Part shown: piece by piece, positions 1 to 7,305 of the stretch
How the letters are laid out: each line of letters starts with the position of its first letter
How positions within the stretch are numbered: the stretch's first letter is position 1
NCBI GenBank assembly: GCA_937900425.1
Contig: CALCDT010000187.1
Span: 1-12,707 of the forward strand
Source: an uncultured Alphaproteobacteria bacterium
GTDB taxonomy: Bacteria; Pseudomonadota; Alphaproteobacteria; Rhizobiales; Pleomorphomonadaceae
DNA length: 12,707 nucleotides
Direction: 5' to 3'
Program-made: the position numbers and the translations under genes
Notes under the pieces: generated by a model
The model's database searches: none
Told to the model about the DNA's origin: nothing
The model's input: the letters and a program-made list of their open reading frames with translations, nothing else

Positions 1-52
1 CGTGGCAGCGTAACTTAAACCAAATGGCCTCCGGCAAACCCGGGGCGGTTCA
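1..52. mobile_element. Possible right edge of an IS3-like insertion sequence (partial)
   Basis: Read on the minus strand from position 52, the sequence begins TGAACCGCCCCGGGTTTG and continues with CCGGAGGCC. It starts with TG, as IS3-family ends do, and resembles IS ends I recall from rhizobial genomes. In frame 1, positions 1-18 read R-G-S-V-T-stop, which could be the last codons of a transposase ending just before the inverted repeat. The element would lie to the left, outside the window, so neither the other end nor a target duplication can be seen. An unrelated GC-rich intergenic sequence is the alternative. Confidence 0.35.
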
Positions 53-59
53 ACACGAC

Positions 60-93
60 AAAAACCCCGCAGGGCCAAAACCCCTCGCGGGGT
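60..93 (-). terminator. Rho-independent terminator, minus-strand direction
   Basis: On the minus strand, ACCCCGC (93-87) pairs with GCGGGGT (70-64) and is followed by a run of five T (64-60, the first T paired). A smaller alternative hairpin CCCC-GCGA-GGGG (92-81) is followed by TTTT (80-77). There is no T-run in the plus direction. No minus-strand gene is visible just upstream (94-345), so what it terminates is unknown. Confidence 0.5.
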
Positions 94-345
94 GCTTCGC
101 GTTCGGAACTCGACCCCGACGCGCAGCCCACGCGCCGCCTCCGCGCCCGGGGCAGGGCGCACGGCTCAGACGCCAGCGGTCCGAACCCAAGGCATCCCGA
201 GCTGCAACGGCTCAATCCGAACGACCGCCCCCCTCGCCACGACGACATCGGCAGACCCCGAACGCTCCCCGCAGCGTCCCCGACGCTGGACAGTCCGGTC
301 CGCCTCGACCACCATGCCGCACCTGAAAAGACGAAGGAGGACGGC
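94..345. other. Non-coding leader upstream of the SDR gene
   Basis: About 250 bp with no convincing gene on either strand. Several reading frames stay open here, but they are low-complexity Arg/Pro/Ala-rich products of high GC, without a ribosome binding site. The region should contain the promoter of the dehydrogenase gene, but I see no clear -35/-10 pair. The only clear signal is the ribosome binding site at its right end. Confidence 0.5.
334..340 (+). promoter_or_regulatory. Shine-Dalgarno site of the SDR gene
   Basis: AAGGAGG lies 5 nt before the ATG at 346. It is a near-perfect anti-16S match and fixes the start of the dehydrogenase gene. Confidence 0.85.
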
Positions 346-1122
346 ATGACGGATATCGGCGCCGAAGGGCGGGAGAAGATCGCGCTCGTCACCGGAGGCG
401 GGACCGGGATCGGGCGGGCGATCACGGTGTCGCTGGCGCGGGCGGGCTACGTCGTCGTGATCTGCGGGCGCCGGGCCACGGTGCTGGACGAGGCGGCGGC
501 GGCCATCGCAGCCGAGACCGGCGGCCGGATCGTGCCGATCGTCGCCGACGTCGCCGACCCCGTGTCGGTCGCCTCGCTGTTCTCGGCGATCGAGGCCGGC
601 TGGGGCCGGCTCGATCTTCTCGTCAACAACGCCGGCATTTTCAGCCGGCCGGTGCCGATGGAGGACCTCGGATTCGAGGAGTGGAACGCGGTGGTCGCCG
701 CCAACCTCACCGGCGTCTTCCTCTGCAGCCAGCATGCGATCCGGATGATGAAGGCCCAGGAGCCGAAGGGGGGGCGGATCATCAACAACGGCTCGATCTC
801 GGCCCACACGCCGCGGCCCTATTCGCTGCCCTACACCGCGACGAAACACGCGGTCACCGGCATCACCAAGTCGATCGCCCTCGACTACCGCTCCCACGGC
901 ATCGCCTGCGGCCAGATCGACGTCGGCAACGCGGCGACGGCGATGACCGAGCGGATGGGCGCCGGCGTGCTGCAGGCGAACGGCGAGGTGATGCCCGAGG
1001 CGCGGATGTCGGCCGACCATGTCGGCGAGGCCGTCGTCTACATGGCCGGCCTGCCGCTGTCGGCCAACGTGCTGTTCATGACGGTGATGGCGACCGAGAT
1101 GCCCTACGTCGGCCGGGGCTGA
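346..1122 (+). CDS. SDR family NAD(P)-dependent oxidoreductase
   Basis: A 258-aa classical short-chain dehydrogenase/reductase, a soluble Rossmann-fold enzyme that interconverts an alcohol and a carbonyl using NAD(P)H. The cofactor motif TGGGTGIG is at residues 16-23, and NNAG at 94-97 stabilises the central sheet. N120, S150, Y163 and K167 (YTATK) form the usual catalytic tetrad, and the length is typical for the family. Arginines at 42-43, just after the second beta strand (CGRR), suggest NADP(H) preference; this is inference. The ATG at 346 is chosen for its strong ribosome binding site 5 nt upstream. The gene stands alone and is convergent with the efflux operon, 48 bp away, with only a weak GCAGGG/CCCTGC inverted pair (1134-1170) between them. 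The substrate cannot be deduced. Confidence 0.93.
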   Translation: MTDIGAEGREKIALVTGGGTGIGRAITVSLARAGYVVVICGRRATVLDEAAAAIAAETGGRIVPIVADVADPVSVASLFSAIEAGWGRLDLLVNNAGIFSRPVPMEDLGFEEWNAVVAANLTGVFLCSQHAIRMMKAQEPKGGRIINNGSISAHTPRPYSLPYTATKHAVTGITKSIALDYRSHGIACGQIDVGNAATAMTERMGAGVLQANGEVMPEARMSADHVGEAVVYMAGLPLSANVLFMTVMATEMPYVGRG

Positions 1123-1170
1123 GCGTCCAAGCGGCAGGGGTGGTACGCGGCGGCGGATTTCCGTCCCTGC

Positions 1171-4100
1171 TCACTCCGCCGGCGCCGCCTTCCGGCCGGA
1201 CGCCCGGCCAAGGCGCCCCGCGAGGCGGCGGACGGCGACGTAGAACAGCGGCACGAAGAAGATGCCGATGAAGGTCGCGGCGACCATGCCGCCCATGACG
1301 CCGATGCCGACGGCGTTCTGGGCGCCGGAGCCGGCACCGGTGGCGATCGCCAGCGGCGTCACGCCGAGGATGAAGGCGAAGGAGGTCATCAGGATCGGAC
1401 GCAGCCGCATCAACGCGGCCTCGACGGTCGCCTCGACGAGATTCTTGCCGGCGGCTTCCAGCTCCTTGGCGAATTCCACGATCAGAATCGCGTTCTTGGC
1501 GGCGAGGCCGATGGTCGTCAGCAGCCCGACCTTGAAATAGACGTCGTTGGACTGGCCGAACAGCGTCGCCGCCGCCAGCGCCCCGAGAATGCCGATCGGC
1601 ACCGCCAGCATCACCGACAGCGGGATCGACCAGCTCTCGTAAAGCGCGGCGAGGCAGAGGAAGACGACGAGGGTGGAGATGGCGTAGAGCGCGGGTGCCT
1701 GATCCCCGGACAGGCGTTCCTGATAGGAAAGGCCGGTCCAGGACGAGGTGAAGCCGCCGCCGAGCTCGCCGACCAGCCCTTCCATCTCGTCCATGGCATC
1801 GCCCGAACTGACCCCGTTCGCCGCCTGGCCCTCGATGCTGACGGCAGCAACGCCGTTGTAGCGATCGAGCGAGGGGGCGCCGAAGGTCCAGGAAGTCGAG
1901 GCGAAGGCGGAGAAAGGCACCATGTCGCCGTCGCCGTTGCGCACGAACCAGGCGTCGAGGCTGTCGGGCGTCATCCGGTACGGCGCGTCGGCCTGCACGT
2001 AGACCGGCTTGATCCTGTCCTGGTTGATGAAGTCGTTGACGTAGGATCCGGCGAAGGCGACCGAGAGCGTCTTGTTGATGTCGGAAAGGTCGACGCCGAG
2101 CGCGGCGGCCTTTTCCTGATCGACGTCGATGCGGAACTGGGCCTGATCTTCCTGTCCGCTCTGGCGCACACCGGCGAGCGAGGCCTCGGCGCCGGCGAGG
2201 CCGAGCAGCTTCTGCCGGGCCGCCACCAGCGCATCGTGGCCTGCGCCGGCCGCGTCCTGCAGATACATGGTGAAGCCGTTGGACGTGCCGAGATTGGGGA
2301 TCGCGGGCGGGGCGAGGGCGATGACGCGGCCGTCGCGGATCCTGGAGAAGGCCATCATGGCGCGCCCGGCGATGGCCTGGGCGGTCTGGTCCGCCGCGGT
2401 GCGTTCCGAGAAGTCCTTGAGCTTGACGAAGGCCATCGCCGCGTTCTGTCCGGTGCCGGAGAAGCCGAAGCCGAGGCTGGAGAAGACGCTGACCACAGCG
2501 TCCTTCTCTTGCGTGAGATAATAGTTCTCCACCTGCTCCACGACGGCGCGGGTCCGCGCCTTGGTGGCCCCGGCCGGAAGCTGGATCATCGTCATCAGCA
2601 TGCCCTGGTCTTCCTGCGGCAGGAAGGAGGAAGGCAGGTCGCGGAAGAGAGCGGCCAGCGCGCCGCACATCAGCAGGAACACGGCGAAGAAGCGCAACGG
2701 CCGGCGGATCACGGCGGAGGCGCCGCGCCCATAGCGAGAGGCCGCCCGGTTGAAGCCGCGGTTGAACAGGCCGAACAGGCCGGCTCGCTCGTGGCCGGCC
2801 TTGACCGGCTTCAGCATGGTGGCGCAGAGCGCGGGGGTCAGCACCACGGCGACGACGACGGAGAGCAGCATCGCCGAGACGATGGTGACGGAGAACTGGC
2901 GGTAGATGACGCCGACCGAGCCGGCGAAAAAGGCCATCGGCACGAAGACGGCGGAAAGCACCAGCGCGATGCCGATCAGGGCCCCGGTGATCTCGCCCAT
3001 CGAGCGCACGGTCGCCTCGCGCGGGGAGAGGCCCTCCTCGGCCATGATCCGCTCGACGTTCTCGACGACGACGATGGCGTCGTCGACGAGAAGGCCGATC
3101 GCCAGCACCATCGCGAACATGGTCAGCGTGTTGATCGAGAAGCCGGCGAGGGCGAGGATGCCGAAGGTGCCGAGCAGGACGACCGGCACGGCGATGGTCG
3201 GGATCAGCGTCGCGCGGAGATTCTGCAGGAAGACGAACATGACGAGGAAGACGAGGACGATGGCCTCGACCAGCGTCTCGACCACCTTCTCGATCGAAAG
3301 CTCGATGAAGGGCGTGGTGTCGTAGGCGTAGACGACCTCGACATTCGCCGGCAGGCTCGGCCTCAGCCGCTCCACCGCGGCGCGCACGCCGTCGGCCGTG
3401 TCGATGGCGTTGGCGCCGGTGGCGAGATTGATGCCGAAGCCGGCGGCGGGCTGGCCGTTGAAGCGGGCCTCCGACCCGTAGTCCTCCGCGCCGATCTCGA
3501 CCCGGGCGACGTCGTCGAGGCGGACGAGAGCGCCGCTTTCGTCGGACTTCAGGATGATGGCGCGGAATTCTTCGGGCGTCTTCAGCTGGCTCTGGGCGGT
3601 GATGGCGACGTTGATCTGCTGACCCTCGGGCGAGGGCGTGTCGCCGAGCTGGCCGACCGAGACTTGCGTGTTCTGGTCCGAGATCGCGATGGTGACGTCG
3701 CCCGGCATCAGCTGGAACTTGGCGAGCTTCGCCGGATCGAGCCAGATCCGCATGGCGTAGCCGGAGCCGAAGACGCGCAGGTCGCCGACGCCGTCGACGC
3801 GCTTGAGGGTGTCCTCCAGATTGGCGCTGATCAGGTTGCCGAGGTCGAGCGAACTCATTTCGCCGTCGGTGGAGACCAGCGTGCCCACCATCAGGATGCT
3901 GGAGGTCGACCTGGTGACGCTCAGCCCCTGGGCGACGACCGCGTCGGGCAGCGAACTCTCGACGAGCTGAAGCTTGTTCTGAACCTGAACCTGGGCGATG
4001 TCCGGATCGGCGGAACTGTTGAACGTGAGGGACACCGACGCGGAGCCGGACGACGTGCTCGAGGCCGACATGTAGTCGAGGTTCTCGAGCCCGGTCATGC

Positions 4101-4302
4101 CTTGCTCGATGACCTTGGTCACGGCGTTTTCCACGGTCTCCGCCGTCGCGCCCGGATAGGTCGCGGAAATGCGCACGGTGGTCGGCGCGATGTCCGGGTA
4201 CTGGGTGATCGAGAGCTCGGAAATCGACAGGGCGCCGGCGAGCATGATCGCGATGGCGACGACCCAGGCGAAGATCGGCCGGTCGATGAAGAAGCGTGCC
4301 AT
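1171..4302 (-). CDS. HAE1-type RND efflux pump, inner-membrane permease
   Basis: A 1043-aa AcrB/MexB-like resistance-nodulation-division transporter. It is a proton-driven inner-membrane trimer that passes hydrophobic or amphiphilic drugs to an outer-membrane channel. The N-terminus MARFFIDRPIFAW is typical of the family. TM4 carries GLLVDDAIVVVENVER with the proton-relay pair at exactly D407/D408. K936 (GLAAKNAIL) and R968 (MRLRPIL) match the remaining relay residues. Two halves of six TM segments each, with large periplasmic loops (about 30-335 and 560-870), are evident, and the length is full. The start at 4302 is preferred over an upstream in-frame ATG at 4338 because the family N-terminus begins there and a GAGGCGAG ribosome binding site precedes it, overlapping the adaptor gene's stop codon. 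The 10-bp gap to the adaptor gene indicates one operon. No outer-membrane channel gene or local repressor is adjacent. Drug specificity is unknown. Confidence 0.96.
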   Translation of the reverse strand: MARFFIDRPIFAWVVAIAIMLAGALSISELSITQYPDIAPTTVRISATYPGATAETVENAVTKVIEQGMTGLENLDYMSASSTSSGSASVSLTFNSSADPDIAQVQVQNKLQLVESSLPDAVVAQGLSVTRSTSSILMVGTLVSTDGEMSSLDLGNLISANLEDTLKRVDGVGDLRVFGSGYAMRIWLDPAKLAKFQLMPGDVTIAISDQNTQVSVGQLGDTPSPEGQQINVAITAQSQLKTPEEFRAIILKSDESGALVRLDDVARVEIGAEDYGSEARFNGQPAAGFGINLATGANAIDTADGVRAAVERLRPSLPANVEVVYAYDTTPFIELSIEKVVETLVEAIVLVFLVMFVFLQNLRATLIPTIAVPVVLLGTFGILALAGFSINTLTMFAMVLAIGLLVDDAIVVVENVERIMAEEGLSPREATVRSMGEITGALIGIALVLSAVFVPMAFFAGSVGVIYRQFSVTIVSAMLLSVVVAVVLTPALCATMLKPVKAGHERAGLFGLFNRGFNRAASRYGRGASAVIRRPLRFFAVFLLMCGALAALFRDLPSSFLPQEDQGMLMTMIQLPAGATKARTRAVVEQVENYYLTQEKDAVVSVFSSLGFGFSGTGQNAAMAFVKLKDFSERTAADQTAQAIAGRAMMAFSRIRDGRVIALAPPAIPNLGTSNGFTMYLQDAAGAGHDALVAARQKLLGLAGAEASLAGVRQSGQEDQAQFRIDVDQEKAAALGVDLSDINKTLSVAFAGSYVNDFINQDRIKPVYVQADAPYRMTPDSLDAWFVRNGDGDMVPFSAFASTSWTFGAPSLDRYNGVAAVSIEGQAANGVSSGDAMDEMEGLVGELGGGFTSSWTGLSYQERLSGDQAPALYAISTLVVFLCLAALYESWSIPLSVMLAVPIGILGALAAATLFGQSNDVYFKVGLLTTIGLAAKNAILIVEFAKELEAAGKNLVEATVEAALMRLRPILMTSFAFILGVTPLAIATGAGSGAQNAVGIGVMGGMVAATFIGIFFVPLFYVAVRRLAGRLGRASGRKAAPAE

Positions 4303-4312
4303 GGATCTCGCC

Positions 4313-5554
4313 TCACTTCGCCGTCGCAGGGGCGGCATCGACGGTCGCCGGTGCCGGATCGTCCGCCGCGGCGTCCTGGACGAGGCCGGTCGCGGGATCG
4401 AGGGTGACGTCGACGGCCGTGACCTCGGCGCCGTCGCGCAGGCTCTCCCCGCCCTCGACCACCAGCCGGGCCCCGTCCGGGATACCCTCGGTGACGATCC
4501 AGTCGTTGCCGGTGGACCGGTCCGCCGCGATGATCCGGGTCTCCGCCGTGCCGTCCGCCGTCACGAAGATCGCGGTCGCCTCGCCCTTCGCGTTGCGGCC
4601 GACGGCGCGCTGCGGCACGAGGAAGGCGTTTTCGATCGTGCCGAGGCGGACCTCCGCACGCACGTACATGCCCGGCAGAAGCAGGCGTTGGGGATTGGCG
4701 AACCGGGTCCGCAACGTGAACGAGCCCGTGGTGGTGCTGACGGTGGCTTCGGTGCTCTCGATGGTGCCGGTCTCGTCGTAGCGGCTGCCGTCGTCGAGCG
4801 TCAGCGTGACGGTGACGGCGTCGCGGTCGCCCTGGAGGCTGCCGTCGCGCAGCATGCGGCGGATCTTCAGCATGTTGGTGCTGGAGTCGGTGAGATCGAC
4901 GTAGATCGGGTCGAGCTGTCGGATGGTGGCGAGGGCGTCGGACTGGCTGGCGGTGACGAGGGCGCCGGCGGTGACGGTGGAGACGCCGATCTGGCCCGAG
5001 ATCGGCGCGGTGACCGTGGTGTGGTCGAGGTTGATCCGGGCGGCCTTGACCTGCGCCTCGGCGGCGGCGAGGTCGGCGGCGGCTTCGAGTTCGGTGGCTT
5101 TCGCGTCCTCGAGATCCTGTTCGCTGACGCCGGAAATCCTGGCGAGGCGGGTGTAGCGCTCGGACCTGGCCTTCGCGCCGGCAAGGCTGGCTTCTGCCTT
5201 CTGGCGACTCGCCTCGGCAGCGGCGAGCGCCGCCTCGTAGCTCGACGCCTCGATGCTGTAGAGCGGATCGCCGGCCGCGACCTCGCCTCCTTCCCGGAAA
5301 AGCCTGGCCTCCACGATCCCCGCGACCTGCGGGCGGATCTCGGCCACGGCGGAGGCCACGGTCCGCCCGGGCAGCGCCATCACCACGGGTGCCGAAACCG
5401 GATGCAGCGTGACGACGCCGACTTCGGCCTTCGCGGGCGCGCCGGGCATGGCGGCAGAGGGCACGGCCTCTTCCTGACAGGCGGCGAGGCAGAGGCCGAA
5501 GGCGATGGGCGCCGCTAGGAGAAGGCGTCGGGGAAGGGCGGGTTTCGACTGCAT
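4313..5554 (-). CDS. RND efflux periplasmic adaptor (membrane fusion) lipoprotein
   Basis: A 413-aa AcrA/MexA-type HlyD-family adaptor that bridges the RND pump to an outer-membrane channel. The N-terminus has arginines, a hydrophobic stretch and the lipobox LAAC, so C26 should be lipidated and anchor the protein in the inner membrane facing the periplasm. Split lipoyl half-motifs (PQVAGIVEARLFREGGEVAAGD and TTVTAPISGQIG) flank an Ala/Glu-rich alpha-hairpin coiled coil at roughly residues 95-170. Beta-barrel and membrane-proximal domains follow. An Ala/Asp/Pro-rich tail of about 25 residues at the C-terminus looks unstructured. The start at 5554 is chosen because the signal peptide begins there; the frame extends upstream to 5806 with no family similarity and runs through a terminator hairpin. 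It is first in the operon with the pump gene, whose ribosome binding site overlaps this stop codon. Confidence 0.94.
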   Translation of the reverse strand: MQSKPALPRRLLLAAPIAFGLCLAACQEEAVPSAAMPGAPAKAEVGVVTLHPVSAPVVMALPGRTVASAVAEIRPQVAGIVEARLFREGGEVAAGDPLYSIEASSYEAALAAAEASRQKAEASLAGAKARSERYTRLARISGVSEQDLEDAKATELEAAADLAAAEAQVKAARINLDHTTVTAPISGQIGVSTVTAGALVTASQSDALATIRQLDPIYVDLTDSSTNMLKIRRMLRDGSLQGDRDAVTVTLTLDDGSRYDETGTIESTEATVSTTTGSFTLRTRFANPQRLLLPGMYVRAEVRLGTIENAFLVPQRAVGRNAKGEATAIFVTADGTAETRIIAADRSTGNDWIVTEGIPDGARLVVEGGESLRDGAEVTAVDVTLDPATGLVQDAAADDPAPATVDAAPATAK

Positions 5555-5669
5555 GGCGGGAAGGTTCCGGGCAGGTGTCGGCGTCCTCGGTGCTGATCCG
5601 ATCGCCCGAGGCGGGAACGCGCTCGCCTGATCGAGTGACAGGGCGATGGAGGGAAGTCCAGCTTCGTCG

Positions 5670-5687
5670 CGTTTCCAATTGTAAGCG
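5670..5687. promoter_or_regulatory. Operator-like palindrome upstream of the RND operon
   Basis: CGTTTCCAATTGTAAGCG is an imperfect inverted repeat in which 7 of 9 positions per arm match around a perfect CAATTG core. It lies about 115 bp upstream of the adaptor start, inside a locally AT-richer stretch. TetR-type repressors of RND pumps bind palindromes of this kind. Assigning it as a repressor site is inference, since no repressor gene is nearby. Confidence 0.35.
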
Positions 5688-5740
5688 GATGTATCGCGGC
5701 AGGAGGGTACCACGGGCCCGATTGCCGGGAAAATGGCACG

Positions 5741-5765
5741 AAAAAGGCCCGCCGAGGCGGGCCTT
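5741..5765 (-). terminator. Rho-independent terminator after the BMP-protein gene
   Basis: A perfect 10-bp stem, AAGGCCCGCC (44-53 of the 5700s) with GGCGGGCCTT (5756-5765), encloses a 2-nt spacer. In the minus direction the stem ends in TTTTT (5745-5741). It lies about 195 nt past the BMP-gene stop and upstream of the efflux operon, so it should insulate the two. In the plus direction the flank is a poorer, interrupted T-rich stretch. Confidence 0.8.
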
Positions 5766-5927
5766 GGGTCTTTCCCTTTCGAGCTGTCACGCGGCCCGAG
5801 ATACACGGATGCGACACATTTTGCCCAACCTGCGTCGACCGCCAGCCCATCGCACGAGGGTCGAACACGGACTTGCCGTGGCGGGAGGCGGCCGACGTGC
5901 GGGGCTGGGAGAATTGCGCCAGGGATG

Positions 5928-5944
5928 GTCGGAGCGGCTCCGAC
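5928..5944 (-). other. Compact hairpin just past the BMP-gene stop
   Basis: GTCGGAGCGGCTCCGAC is a perfect palindrome around one central base. In RNA it would form a 7-bp stem with a 3-nt loop. It begins 15 nt after the BMP-protein stop codon and has no T-run, so it more likely protects the mRNA 3' end than terminates transcription. Confidence 0.45.
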
Positions 5945-5959
5945 GCTCGCGGCCCATCG

Positions 5960-7057
5960 TCAGGTGATCGAGCCGACGACGCCTTCGATCAGGTAGTCGG
6001 TGCCCCAGAGCACGCCGTCGTAGAGTCCGAGCGTGCCTTCGATCACCGTGTTGCCGCGGTTGTCCTTGAGCGGTCCGACGAAGATCGGCGCGCCGCCCTT
6101 CAGTTCCTCGATGGCGGCGAGCGCCGCGGTCTTCGCCTCCTCGCTGGCGCCGGCGCCGAAGGCGGTGGACTGCACCATGTCGCGGTCGTAGCCGCCCTCG
6201 TTGACGTTCGGCAGCTTCTCCCCCTTGGCGATCATCGCGGCATACTGGGTGTAGACCGTGCCCCACTTCAGCTCGGCACCGGTGATGAAGCCGCGGGGGG
6301 CGAGGCTCGACTGGTCGGCGTTGTGGCCGCAGGTCTTGGCGCCGCGGCCCTCGGCGGTCTCGACGACGACCTTCGGGCTGTCGACGTGGCAGGCGATGAC
6401 GTCGCAGCCGGCGTCGATCAGGGCGTTGGTGGCCTCGGCCTCGCGCACGGGCAGCGACCACTCGCCGGTGATGATCAGGCGCACTTCCGCCGCCGGGTTC
6501 ACCTTCTTCACGCCGAGGGTGAAGCTGTTGATGTTGCGCAGCACCAGCGAGATCGGCTTGGCGGCGACGAAGCCGATCCTGTTGGACGTCGTCGACAGGC
6601 CGGCGGCGATGCCGTTCACGTAATGGGCCTGGTCGAGATAGCAGAAATAGCCGCCGAGGTTCGACGGATGCTTGTCGGCGCTCCACAGGCCGGTCGGGTG
6701 GCGGAACTCCACGTCCGGATATTTCTTGGCCATCTCGATCATGAAGGGATCGAAATAGCCGAAGGAGGTCGGGAACAGCAGGCTGGCGCCGTCGATGTTG
6801 ATCATCGATTCCATGGTCTGGCTGACGGCGACGGTCTCGGGCACGTTCTCCTCCTCGACGACGGTGACGTCGGACAGGCTCTTCAGCGCCGCAGCGCCGA
6901 CCGCGTGGGCCTGGTTCCAGCCGAAGTCGTCGCGCGGGCCGACGTAGATCATGCCGATGGTGAGGCCGGCGGCTCTGGCGGTGAGGCCGGAGCCGAGCAG
7001 GGCGGCGCCGGCGGCGGTGCCGAGCAGGCCGCGGCGGGTCATGGTGAAGCGGTTCAT
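5960..7057 (-). CDS. BMP family (PnrA/Bmp-like) ABC transporter substrate-binding protein
   Basis: A 365-aa periplasmic solute receptor of the basic membrane protein family; characterised members bind purine nucleosides, and some bind riboflavin. The N-terminus MNRFTMTRRGLLGTAAG has a twin-arginine-like motif (TRRGLLG) and a hydrophobic core ending near ARA-AG (residues 27-31), suggesting Tat export. The mature part opens with the family signature LTIGMIYVGPRDDFGWNQAH (about 32-51). It continues with the typical elements GASLLFPTSFGYFDPF (90-105), SNRIGFVAAKPI (158-169), NINSFTLGVKKVNP (175-188) and IACHVDSP (221-228). The start at 7057 is chosen because a weak AGGGG lies 10 nt upstream; an internal ATG at 7042 would still keep the signal. 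No permease or ATPase gene is adjacent, so the receptor is an orphan here or uses a transporter encoded elsewhere. A terminator upstream (7153-7174) means it is probably transcribed separately from the flavin reductase operon. Confidence 0.92.
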   Translation of the reverse strand: MNRFTMTRRGLLGTAAGAALLGSGLTARAAGLTIGMIYVGPRDDFGWNQAHAVGAAALKSLSDVTVVEEENVPETVAVSQTMESMINIDGASLLFPTSFGYFDPFMIEMAKKYPDVEFRHPTGLWSADKHPSNLGGYFCYLDQAHYVNGIAAGLSTTSNRIGFVAAKPISLVLRNINSFTLGVKKVNPAAEVRLIITGEWSLPVREAEATNALIDAGCDVIACHVDSPKVVVETAEGRGAKTCGHNADQSSLAPRGFITGAELKWGTVYTQYAAMIAKGEKLPNVNEGGYDRDMVQSTAFGAGASEEAKTAALAAIEELKGGAPIFVGPLKDNRGNTVIEGTLGLYDGVLWGTDYLIEGVVGSIT

Positions 7058-7152
7058 GGGTCGTGATCCCCTCGTCGTGGAGCGCCGGCGTCGGCGCATG
7101 GTGTCGCATCCGGAGCGGCCCTCGCCGCCCCGTCGGTTGCAGTCGTCATGGG

Positions 7153-7174
7153 AAAAACGCCGCGTTGACCGCGG
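7153..7174 (-). terminator. Rho-independent terminator of the gntR-flavin reductase operon
   Basis: On the minus strand, CCGCG (7174-7170) pairs with CGCGG (7064-type arm at 7164-7160) around a 5-nt loop, followed by CG and TTTTT (7157-7153). It lies about 120 nt beyond the flavin reductase stop and 95 nt before the BMP-gene start, separating the two transcription units. Confidence 0.6.
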
Positions 7175-7180
7175 ACTTGG

Positions 7181-7305
7181 CGTCTCCGCCGCCGGCGTTT
7201 CTGCCGGCGGGCATCTTCGGGCGCCGGCCTTGCAGCCGGCGGGAGGCTTTTGGGCCGGCCCGTGAGCCGGCGGGCGTCGTCGGCGCCGGCGTCTCAGCCG
7301 ACGGG
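7181..7305 (-). repeat. Array of four ~31-bp palindromic tandem units
   Basis: On the minus strand, four units begin at 7305, 7274, 7243 and 7211 (spacings 31, 31 and 32 bp). Each starts CCCGYCGGC, followed by 6 variable bases and then GCCGGC, so every unit can fold into a GC-rich hairpin; the remainder of each unit differs. In plus coordinates the GCCGGC arms are at 7191/7203, 7223/7235, 7254/7266 and 7285/7297 (the last is GCCGAC). The first unit contains the final codons and stop of the flavin reductase gene; the others are non-coding. The array precedes the terminator at 7153-7174. Confidence 0.75.

Larger units (their letters stand above)
5555..5959. other. Intergenic region: BMP-gene 3' end and efflux-operon promoter region
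   Basis: A 405-bp gap with no supported gene. From right to left (the direction of transcription of the flanking genes) it holds a compact hairpin just past the BMP-protein stop, a rho-independent terminator at 5741-5765, and then about 185 bp that must contain the efflux-operon promoter. Within that last part is an operator-like palindrome at 5670-5687. I could not assign -35 and -10 boxes with confidence. No divergent regulator gene is present. Confidence 0.6.

Noticed and set aside
30..60. tRNA-like T-loop sequence (GGTTCAA)
   Set aside because: No matching acceptor stem, anticodon arm or D-arm is present on either strand. The sequence fits an IS end better.
1123..1170. Terminator between the convergent SDR and pump genes
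   Set aside because: Only a 6-bp GCAGGG/CCCTGC pair with a 25-nt loop and no T-run is present, too weak to call.
2236..4407. 723-codon open frame on the plus strand opposite the RND pump gene
   Set aside because: It is antisense to a full-length, motif-complete pump gene. Its product is rich in Asp/Gly/Arg/His and has no recognisable domain, as expected for a high-GC shadow frame.
5555..5806. Upstream extension of the efflux adaptor to 5806
   Set aside because: It would run through the terminator hairpin and place 84 unrelated residues before a clear lipoprotein signal peptide.
7181..7305. CRISPR-like array
   Set aside because: The units are tandem, with most of each 31-bp unit being a degenerate palindrome. 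There are no unique 30-bp spacers, conserved leader or cas genes.
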